In this document: positions 1 to 5,979 of the stretch, piece by piece
How the letters are laid out: every line of letters begins with the position of its first letter
Position numbering within the stretch: the first letter of the stretch is position 1
Origin: an uncultured Altererythrobacter sp.
Lineage (GTDB): Bacteria; Pseudomonadota; Alphaproteobacteria; Sphingomonadales; Sphingomonadaceae
DNA: 7,996 nt
Assembly (NCBI GenBank): GCA_937950385.1
Contig: CALFEA010000017.1
Location: 1-7,996 of the forward strand
Direction: 5' to 3'
The notes under the pieces: generated by a model
Seen by the model: only the letters and a program-made list of their open reading frames with translations
Databases searched by the model: none
What the model was told of the DNA's origin: nothing
Position numbers and translations under genes: made by a program

Positions 1-36
1 TGATAAATAGAGCCTTACCTCCAGTCATCCCATGCT

Positions 37-81
37 TTGGTAATGACGAGGCCGAGAGTTCAATTCTCTCTCGTGGCACCA
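37..81 (+). pseudogene. 3' half of a tRNA-Thr(GGT) gene; probable attachment-site remnant
   Basis: Read 5' to 3', the segment gives a 7-nt anticodon loop TTGGTAA (37-43, anticodon GGT at 39-41) and the 3' anticodon strand TGACG (44-48). A 5-nt variable loop AGGCC (49-53) follows. The T-arm is perfect: GAGAG / TTCAATT / CTCTC (54-70). It ends with the acceptor strand TCGTGGC (71-77), discriminator A (78) and an encoded CCA (79-81). The bases before 37 do not supply the expected CGTCA anticodon strand, a D-arm or a GCCACGA-like acceptor strand, so the gene is only a 3' half. Site-specific integrases of islands and prophages commonly use tRNA 3' parts, including the anticodon loop, and leave such a copy at the far end of the element. 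A decayed tRNA is the alternative. Confidence 0.72.
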
Positions 82-554
82 CCCATAAAACCTGATGCTG
101 GCCAACGCCAGAACGCCAACAGTGAGTGCGCCTATTTTGACGCAATTTCAGTAGGTTACGTGGATTCAAACAGTCGTGAAATTTGCAAGAGACGCTTTTG
201 AGGCTCGCGAATGAGGTGATTATCGGCGCGTTTCTCTAAGCACCGGCGACAGCCAACTTGACGGTTTGCTGCTAAAAACGCCGCTAATCCATTTGTTTTC
301 GATTCCAACGCCGCAGGCTGGCATCGTATCTGCCCGCAGAATGTAGTTTTCATCGACGATCAGCAAGGCGTGCGTTGCAATCGTTACCTTTTGCACAAAG
401 CCGCTAAGGCTGGCTCCGTAGTCGACCTTCACGTCATAAAAAAGACAATGAAGTTGGCTCGCAAGCAGTCGTACTCACTCACAACAAGATAACGACCGAA
501 ACTATGCATATCAGCCTAGTCACGCACCCCGCCAATATAGCAAACTGTCCCAAA
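82..554. other. Gene-poor stretch, nothing recognised
   Basis: About 470 bp between the tRNA remnant and the end of the leftward gene. Short open frames on the - strand (the longest about 70 codons, GTG start near 432) overlap each other in different frames. They lack a ribosome-binding site and resemble nothing I know. One small inverted repeat, CTGGC-CAAC-GCCAG (98-111), has no T-tract. I see no RNA gene or mobile-element end. The stretch may be decayed sequence next to an integration site. Confidence 0.5.
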
Positions 555-1025
555 TCATCTGGAGGGGGGGCGCACGCGTTGCTCATCGCATAAGGTCCGC
601 TTAAAGAGCTTCCCATCTTTGAACCAATGCCAAGTTCTGGCGCGATCAACGCCCGACTGACCCATGCAGATAATTTCGTAGAAGTTAGCTCCCGGATCAT
701 CTTTTCGATCAAGATCGAGCAATAAAAGCCCTTTGTTTGTTTCCCAAGAGATTCCGCTAAATGTCTCGTGATCGAACCACAATTTGTTGCCTTGCAGAAC
801 ACCGTTTAGCGTAGCCTGAGTCTCGCGTCCGTCGGGCCAAGTGAAGAGGTTTTTTTGGATATATGCATACGGACCTTGCGAAGGGAAAATGCATTCCACT
901 TGAGCCTGATGTGTATCGATTTCTTGGCCCGCCACATCTACATGACGGTATATCCCGCGCCAGAGGCCTTCATGCGCCAACATTCCGGGCATGATTCCTG
1001 CCAAAATTGGTTTTTCCATTGCCAT
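555..1025 (-). CDS. Conserved small protein, probably lipocalin-like (DUF3598-like)
   Basis: A 156-residue protein with no signal peptide or membrane segment, so probably cytoplasmic. The residue pattern is of a conserved family: HEGLWRGIYRHVD (18-30), a GPY-Y-Q-N-W-DGR block (51-67), LWFD (82-85), RKDDPG (107-112) and ARTWHWFKDGKLFKRTL (129-145). The rich aromatic and Trp content with regular short beta-like segments resembles small lipocalin/calycin-fold proteins often found beside catabolic genes. This family link is from memory and no ligand can be named. Two starts are possible, ATG at 1025 and ATG at 1019. A GGAG lies 4 nt before the first and 10 nt before the second, which makes MEKPILAG at 1019 a real alternative. 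The gene is divergent from the LysR gene and may be controlled by it. Seven C residues (complement of 564-570) precede the last residues, so the extreme C-terminus depends on that tract. Confidence 0.75.
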   Translation of the reverse strand: MAMEKPILAGIMPGMLAHEGLWRGIYRHVDVAGQEIDTHQAQVECIFPSQGPYAYIQKNLFTWPDGRETQATLNGVLQGNKLWFDHETFSGISWETNKGLLLLDLDRKDDPGANFYEIICMGQSGVDRARTWHWFKDGKLFKRTLCDEQRVRPPSR

Positions 1026-1138
1026 TGCGCTCCATTTCGAAGGTTGCTCTATCGAGCGAAGCCCTTAGCTATTTGGATTGAGTCTATAAAAACAACCAAC
1101 AGCAAGAACGTGACAACTGATGATTGTCCCGCCATAGA
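1026..1138. promoter_or_regulatory. Divergent promoter region between the lipocalin-like and LysR genes
   Basis: LysR-type regulators usually bind the gap between their own gene and a divergent target, and this 113-bp gap has that layout. It holds an inverted repeat GCTC-TATC-GAGC (1046-1057), flanked by TT on one side and AA one base further out on the other, which could be an operator. On the + strand TATAAA (1085-1090) could be a -10 box, but no good -35 accompanies it. On the - strand AAACAA (1090-1095, TTGTTT on the reading strand) and TAGCTA (1066-1071) are 18 bp apart and could form a weak promoter for the leftward gene. These are pattern matches only. Confidence 0.35.
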
Positions 1139-2110
1139 ATGCCGATGAAAAAACCTGATTTACGTAGTAGCCTAATTAGGCCTTCCTTTGATCCGCAAAA
1201 GCTGCAGCTGTTTCTTTCGGTCTATGAATGCCGTGCTTTTTCGTCTGCCGCTCTTGAAAATGGAGTAAGTCAACAGGCTGTTTCAAAATCAGTCGCGCGA
1301 CTAGAGGATTCCTTAGGTTTAAGCCTGTTTGAGCGCGGTCCAACCGGTGCTGAGCCCACTCAGTTCGCTCACGTTCTGGCTCGACGGGCAAAAACTATCA
1401 TTGCAGAAGGGCGCTTGGCCGTCGCCGAATTGTCTGCATTACGTGGTTCAGGCAAGGGTTATGTGAGGATTGGGCTCGGATGGTCTTTTCTCCCGCGTAT
1501 TGGTCCCGCTTTGGTCGAGAGGTTTCGCAAGCGATACCCAGACGTGACCGTTTCTATAGCGTCGGGTGACTCAAAATCGCTTTACCATAAACTCGTAAGC
1601 GGTGATGTAGAGTGGGTGGCGAGTGCGCCGCCCAGTGATTTGCCGCTTGATCCAACGTTGGAAAGGCGAAAGCTGTTCATTGACCAGGATATGCTGGTAA
1701 TGCGTAAAGGGCATCCTTTAGCTGGAAAAGGTATGCCGCCTCTGCTGCTGCTTACGCAGCAACCATGGATGATTTCGGCAAAATTGGTGCAACAATGGCA
1801 AAGGATCTGCGATTGTTTTTCCTCCGAAGGGGTTGAGCCGCCGCAAACGCATGTTGATCTGGACTCGGTGATCCTTCTTAAGTCGATGCTTTTACAAAGT
1901 GACGGGGTGGCGCTGCTCAGCCCAGAGCTTTTTTCGCTAGAACATGAAAAAGATCAATTTCATGCTATTCGGGACACGCCGTTTGTCATCCCGCGCACCG
2001 CATCTATTGCGACTAGGCGAAACTCCAAGCAACAGCCTGTCGCGCGCGCTCTGATCGAAGATCTCGATAATGTCTGGCGCAAACTCATCGATACAGACCT
2101 GCATCTTTAG
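1139..2110 (+). CDS. LysR-type transcriptional regulator
   Basis: A 323-residue protein from ATG 1139, within the usual LysR length of about 300-330. The winged helix-turn-helix lies at about residues 20-78: LQLFLSVYECRAFSSAALENG leads to the recognition helix VSQQAVSKSVARLEDSLG, then LSLFERGPTGAEPT. A linker helix (ARRAKTIIAEGRLAVAELSAL) and a co-inducer-binding domain follow, the latter starting near GYVRIGLGWSFLPRIGPALVERFRKRYPDV. The protein therefore binds DNA and responds to a small molecule, often an intermediate of the controlled pathway. The likely targets are the divergent gene and the downstream receptor-transporter-oxidase cluster, inferred from position. The frame stays open upstream to a TTG at 1124, and a second ATG lies at 1145. 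None of the three starts has a clear ribosome-binding site; I chose the first ATG. An N-terminal extension of about 18 residues before the helix-turn-helix is slightly long for the family. Confidence 0.93.
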   Translation: MPMKKPDLRSSLIRPSFDPQKLQLFLSVYECRAFSSAALENGVSQQAVSKSVARLEDSLGLSLFERGPTGAEPTQFAHVLARRAKTIIAEGRLAVAELSALRGSGKGYVRIGLGWSFLPRIGPALVERFRKRYPDVTVSIASGDSKSLYHKLVSGDVEWVASAPPSDLPLDPTLERRKLFIDQDMLVMRKGHPLAGKGMPPLLLLTQQPWMISAKLVQQWQRICDCFSSEGVEPPQTHVDLDSVILLKSMLLQSDGVALLSPELFSLEHEKDQFHAIRDTPFVIPRTASIATRRNSKQQPVARALIEDLDNVWRKLIDTDLHL

Positions 2111-2262
2111 CTCCTAATATTAAGGTTAGGCCCCACGCCCTTGGGTTGTAGCCTTTGTCGTCATAGTTGTTGGTTGGCTTGCTTGCTTGTACGTAATCCT
2201 AAATGGAGTAAGTTGTCCGGACAAATTTAAGGCGCAAGCCATAGAGTTCTAGGGGATCCTAT
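2111..2262 (+). promoter_or_regulatory. Upstream region of the TonB-receptor gene with candidate promoter
   Basis: This 152-bp gap follows the LysR stop. It begins with an AT-rich near-palindrome (CCTAATATTAAGG, 2113-2125) that has no T-tract, so a terminator is not convincing. A possible promoter is TTGGTT (2170-2175) and TAATCC (2194-2199), 18 bp apart. Three CTTG tetranucleotides (2178-2189) fall in its spacer. A perfect palindrome is annotated separately. AGGGGA (2251-2256) lies 6 nt before the receptor ATG and is a convincing ribosome-binding site. Confidence 0.4.
2213..2224. promoter_or_regulatory. Perfect 12-bp palindrome, candidate operator
   Basis: TTGTCCGGACAA is an exact inverted repeat 38 bp before the receptor start codon and just after the candidate -10 box. 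The T-N-G-T ... A-C-N-A outline resembles operators of GntR/FadR-type repressors. T2213 and A2225 also satisfy the T-N11-A spacing of LysR sites, so the local LysR protein could bind here. Its place at about the transcription start would suit a repressor. No GntR-type gene is present in the window. Confidence 0.45.
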
Positions 2263-4548
2263 ATGTACATGAAACGAAAAACGTCTTTCGCGGTAAGTCG
2301 CCTGGCATTGGCATCAGCAATCAGCTCAGCAAGTCTATTCGCCGTTCCTGCGGTTGCGCAAACTGCTGATGACGGCGCGGATGCGACCGAAGATGAGAAC
2401 ATAATCATTGTCACAGCGCAGCGGCGCGAGCAAGACTTGCAAAAGGTTCCTGCTGCGGTCACGGCCTTTTCCGCAGAACAATTGCAGGGTCGCCAAATCA
2501 GTGACACCAACGATCTTCAAAACCAGATTCCCAACGTCGTTATTTCGACTGGCACCGGAACCTCTAGCTCAGCGCGAATTTACTTTCGCGGCGTAGGCGA
2601 GGACGAATCCCGTGGTGCAATCGATCCTGCTGTCGGCATTTACATCGATGATGTTTACCTTGGTCGAACAGTTGGTTCGCTAGTTGACTTGCTCGATATT
2701 GAACAAGTTGAAGTGCTGCGCGGACCACAAGGCACGCTCTATGGGCGCAACACCAATGGTGGTGCGATTAAGATCACATCAGTTGCGCCGCAATATGGTG
2801 AAACTAGCGTCGCTGGCGAAGTAGGTTACGGCAATTATGACCGGCTACATGGCAAAGCGACCGTCAATCTTGATCTTGGCGGAAACGGCGCTGCAGCGCG
2901 CTTTTCTGGCATGTATAAAAAGCGCGATGGCTTTTTTGACTTTAACCCAAATGATGGCCTGGCAGATCAAGGCATTAATGGTCTCGGAAAAGAGGAAGTG
3001 TTTGCAGTCCGAGCCGCAGTTCGAGGTCAGATGAGCGATCGTTGGGAAGCGATGGCGTCGATCGATTACACCAAAGACAAAAGCGACCCTGTTCCCAGCT
3101 CAATCCTTCCATCAAGCGATGACCCAACAGTGGCCACAGACATTGATGGCGATGTGTTCACAGTTGAGCCTGGTCAAGGCGCATCCTGTGTTGCGGCTGT
3201 TCCGCAAATCTTCCAACAAATCGGTTGTTACACTCTATACGACAGTCAAGTGGATGCTCTGGGCGTCTCGATACGCCTGAAGGGAGATTACGACACTTTC
3301 AGCATCACATCGATCACCGCCTTCCGCACATTGGAAGACGAGTTGTTCACGCACATTAGCTTTCCGTACTCGCAAACAACTGATCAAAATCAGTTCAGTC
3401 AAGAATTGCTGGTCGCAACCGATTTCGACGGGCCGTTCAACTTTGTTGGCGGTGCCTATTATTACACCGAGGACGTGGATCTAGATACGGTATTCTTCTT
3501 CCCAACAAGCCAAAATATTACCACAGAGAGTCTGTCATTTTTCGGGCAGGCAAACTTGGAGTTTGGTGGCCTCACGCTAACAGGTGGCCTGCGTTATACC
3601 GATGAAACACGCGACTTTTCAGCCAGCTCTGGTGCTCCTGGGGCAGCGACAGTGCCGTTCCCCTTGGTCCGGAAGGTCGACACTAGTAAACTGACATATA
3701 CGGGCAAAATCGGCTATGAACTAACACCCGATGTGAATGTCTATGCCTCCTACTCAACTGGGTTCAAATCGCCCGGCTTCTCACCTGATTGTTTTGCCGC
3801 TGCAGCATGCTTCCTTGGCGTGGAAGAAGAAGAGCTGACGACTTATGAGATTGGTCTAAGAACGAAATTTTGGGACAATCGCGCCACATTTAATGCAACC
3901 TATTTCCTCAATGATTACAGTGATTTGCAGATTTCAGGCACTTTGCCAAATGGCGGCTTTTCGCGTGCCAATGCCGGTGAGGCCCGTATTCAGGGTGTCG
4001 AACTGGAAGCTAGCTTCGAGCTCGTTGACGGGTTGAACATTTATGCACACGGAAGCTGGTTGGATGCTGAGTATCGCAGCCTATCTGTATTCCAAGCTGG
4101 CTTGCTAACCGGTACAAATTTCGGAACTGGCGCACCTGGTGCGGCTTGCGGGAATGTGACCGCTGCGGGCGGGTCGGCCCAGTTTGATCAGCAAGTGATC
4201 GATTGCGGCTTGGGGCTTCAACTGAAAAACGCGCCAGAGTGGAAAGGCCTCATCGGCTTTGACTACACCGCGGCTGTTGGGGATGGCGAAATGTTCCTCG
4301 GCGGCGATGCTGCTTATGAAAGCGATAGCTTTGGCTTGGTTGCGAACAATCCGGGCGCTTTGATAGAACCGGGTACGCGGCTTAATGCACGCATTGGTTA
4401 CCGCAGCCCAGGTGATCGTTATTCGGTCACAATCTGGGGCAAGAATTTGACGGATCGAAATTATTGGCGCGCGACCACTAGCGTGAACCAAGTTTATGCA
4501 GCGCCCCCGCTGACTTTTGGCATTGATGTTGGATTTAAGTTCGACTGA
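2263..4548 (+). CDS. TonB-dependent outer-membrane receptor
   Basis: A 761-residue, full-length TonB-dependent receptor that would carry a substrate into the periplasm using TonB-ExbB-ExbD energy. A signal peptide (basic MKRK, hydrophobic core, AVPAVA|Q with cleavage near residue 32) is followed by a TonB box, ENIIIVTAQRR (45-55). The plug domain runs from about 60 to 175 and contains VPAAVTAFSAEQL, IYIDDVYLGR and VEVLRGPQGTLYGRNTNGGAI (149-169). The rest is a beta-barrel, including the typical YASYSTGFKSPGF and NLTDRNYW segments and a last strand ending in FGIDVGFKFD. There is no STN (FecA-type signalling) domain before the TonB box. The six cysteines form three close pairs (309/322, 510/516, 629/648) in stretches likely to be extracellular loops. 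The start at 2263 has a good AGGGGA site; a second ATG is two codons on. The position before an MFS carrier and an oxidase suggests uptake of an organic nutrient rather than only iron-siderophores, but the ligand is unknown. Confidence 0.95.
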   Translation: MYMKRKTSFAVSRLALASAISSASLFAVPAVAQTADDGADATEDENIIIVTAQRREQDLQKVPAAVTAFSAEQLQGRQISDTNDLQNQIPNVVISTGTGTSSSARIYFRGVGEDESRGAIDPAVGIYIDDVYLGRTVGSLVDLLDIEQVEVLRGPQGTLYGRNTNGGAIKITSVAPQYGETSVAGEVGYGNYDRLHGKATVNLDLGGNGAAARFSGMYKKRDGFFDFNPNDGLADQGINGLGKEEVFAVRAAVRGQMSDRWEAMASIDYTKDKSDPVPSSILPSSDDPTVATDIDGDVFTVEPGQGASCVAAVPQIFQQIGCYTLYDSQVDALGVSIRLKGDYDTFSITSITAFRTLEDELFTHISFPYSQTTDQNQFSQELLVATDFDGPFNFVGGAYYYTEDVDLDTVFFFPTSQNITTESLSFFGQANLEFGGLTLTGGLRYTDETRDFSASSGAPGAATVPFPLVRKVDTSKLTYTGKIGYELTPDVNVYASYSTGFKSPGFSPDCFAAAACFLGVEEEELTTYEIGLRTKFWDNRATFNATYFLNDYSDLQISGTLPNGGFSRANAGEARIQGVELEASFELVDGLNIYAHGSWLDAEYRSLSVFQAGLLTGTNFGTGAPGAACGNVTAAGGSAQFDQQVIDCGLGLQLKNAPEWKGLIGFDYTAAVGDGEMFLGGDAAYESDSFGLVANNPGALIEPGTRLNARIGYRSPGDRYSVTIWGKNLTDRNYWRATTSVNQVYAAPPLTFGIDVGFKFD

Positions 4549-4584
4549 TAGACACTCAAAAGGCCTGTTTTACCTCCATGAAAT

Positions 4585-4613
4585 GGGGGCGTGCTTGTAA
4601 AAGTCGCGCCCCC
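4585..4613 (+). other. Strong intergenic stem-loop with GTAA tetraloop
   Basis: GGGGGCGTG (4585-4593) pairs with CGCGCCCCC (4605-4613) over 9 bp including one G-T pair. After a one-base bulge (T4604), CTT (4594-4596) pairs with AAG (4601-4603). This closes a GTAA loop (4597-4600), which fits the stable GNRA type. No T-tract follows, so it is not a standard intrinsic terminator. It lies 36 bp after the receptor stop and 64 bp before the MFS start. It may stabilise the receptor mRNA 3' end, act as a processing site, or lower downstream expression. Confidence 0.6.
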
Positions 4614-4677
4614 TGCTCATCACTCCGCCTGGAGGGAGTTCGTGGTCTTGTTGGCCTGGTTTTGGAGAATTCCCGCA

Positions 4678-5967
4678 ATGCGAACTGACCCAGCCGTTCC
4701 AAAAGTTCAAAGCGAATTCAAGCTCGGAACGAAACCGCTGATCGCTGCACTGCTCGGGGTTGCGCTGGGCGCATCCCCAATCCCCTATAACTCTATTGGG
4801 CTTGTTATTGGGCCGATCACCCAAGAGATGGGGTGGAGCGTTGAACAAGTCGCCAATGGAATCACCATTTTTGGTGTGGTGGCAGCCTTGTTGGCGCCGC
4901 TTTACGGATTTTTTGCCGACAAGATTGGCTCACGAAAAGTTGCGATCTGGTCGCTTGGCGCATTTATAGTTAGCTTTTCTCTCCTGTATTTTACCCCGCC
5001 AAATGTTCATTGGTGGTATGCCATTTGGGTGCTGATAAGCCTATTTGGGATTGGTAGCACTCCTGTCACATGGAGTAGAGGTATTAGCCAATGGTTCCTC
5101 GATAATAGGGGGCTTGCGCTGGGCATTATGTTGGTTGGAACCAGTTTGACTGCGATCGTCCTTCCAAAGCTAGGTACAGCCATAATAGAGGCTTGGGGCT
5201 GGCGGGCGGTGTTCCCCTCGCTTGCAGGCCTATCGTTGGTCATTGCCATGCCGCTAGCAATATTGTGGTTTCGCGAACCAGAAGCCCATGAACGCCCACC
5301 CAAAATCAGTAATGCCAAGGGCGAGTTGGCCGGGCAGACATTGGGGGAGGCGTTTAAAAATTATCGCTTTTGGGTCATGGTGCTGTCTACTATTCTCATC
5401 TCGCTCGCTTATGGCGGCGCGCATGTGCACATGGTTCCGATGATCCAAACACATGGATTTACCGCGTCTGATGCAGCGGGTGTCGCGACATTGATAGGGA
5501 TAGGCATATTCTTAGGTCGAATTGTCGTTGGCTTGTTATTTGACCGGTTCTGGGCGCCTGGTGTTGCTTTTCCAGTACTGCTTTTGCCTGCAATTTCTTG
5601 CTACTTATTGATGGGCACTAGTGATGCCTTGATGCCGCTATACATTGGCGCATTTTTGCTAGGCCTCGCCGCTGGTGCCGAATCTGATGTCATCGCCTTT
5701 ATGGTCGCGCGCTATTTCGGGATGAAGAATTACGGGCGCATCTTTGGCGTCGTCTACCTTTTTTTCGGCCTGTGTGCTGGCCTATCGCCAAAGCTCTATG
5801 CGCGCGCCTTTGATCAAACCGGCAGTTATGATTCCATGCTTCAGATCGCAATGTTCCTTTTTATAGGCGGAGCAGCGTTATTGCTGCTGCTTGGACGCTA
5901 CCCAGATGAAATTGAAGAAAACGATCAAATTTCTTCGCACGGCGTCAAAGCCCCGCAAACTAGCTGA
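4678..5967 (+). CDS. MFS transporter, monocarboxylate/oxalate-formate antiporter-like
   Basis: A 429-residue inner-membrane carrier with about 12 hydrophobic helices in two halves, split by a hydrophilic loop near residues 197-220 (REPEAHERPPKISNAKGE). The MFS signature GFFADKIGSRK (77-87) lies between helices 2 and 3, and a related GRIVVGLLFDRF occurs in the second half. The segment SRGISQWFLDNRGLALGI at helices 4-5 is typical of the monocarboxylate and oxalate:formate (MCT/OFA) branches, which move small organic acids. The frame is open upstream to GTG 4591, but that codon lies inside the strong stem-loop. ATG 4678 has GGAGAA 8 nt before it and gives a normal family N-terminus, so I chose it. 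The oxidase gene starts only 12 bp after the stop, so the two are probably co-transcribed. The substrate is likely the compound, or a product of the compound, imported by the receptor. Confidence 0.92.
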   Translation: MRTDPAVPKVQSEFKLGTKPLIAALLGVALGASPIPYNSIGLVIGPITQEMGWSVEQVANGITIFGVVAALLAPLYGFFADKIGSRKVAIWSLGAFIVSFSLLYFTPPNVHWWYAIWVLISLFGIGSTPVTWSRGISQWFLDNRGLALGIMLVGTSLTAIVLPKLGTAIIEAWGWRAVFPSLAGLSLVIAMPLAILWFREPEAHERPPKISNAKGELAGQTLGEAFKNYRFWVMVLSTILISLAYGGAHVHMVPMIQTHGFTASDAAGVATLIGIGIFLGRIVVGLLFDRFWAPGVAFPVLLLPAISCYLLMGTSDALMPLYIGAFLLGLAAGAESDVIAFMVARYFGMKNYGRIFGVVYLFFGLCAGLSPKLYARAFDQTGSYDSMLQIAMFLFIGGAALLLLLGRYPDEIEENDQISSHGVKAPQTS

Positions 5968-5979
5968 GAGACTAAACCA

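Noticed and set aside
1..81. A complete tRNA or the 3' end of a tmRNA at the left edge
   Set aside because: Bases 1-36 do not provide a D-arm, anticodon 5' strand or acceptor 5' strand, and the GGT anticodon loop at 37-43 fits tRNA-Thr rather than tmRNA.
98..111. Inverted repeat CTGGC-CAAC-GCCAG as a terminator after the tRNA remnant
   Set aside because: The stem is only 5 bp and no T-tract follows.
220..432. A leftward open frame of about 70 codons with a GTG start in the gene-poor stretch
   Set aside because: No ribosome-binding site, no recognisable motif, and it overlaps another equally weak frame; probably chance.
4105..4491. A leftward open frame of 128 codons inside the receptor gene
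   Set aside because: It lies wholly antisense to a well-supported gene, and its residue pattern follows the receptor's codons rather than any known family.
4591..4677. Upstream extension of the MFS gene to a GTG start
   Set aside because: That start lies inside a strong stem-loop without a ribosome-binding site, whereas ATG 4678 has GGAGAA at good spacing and gives the family's usual N-terminus.
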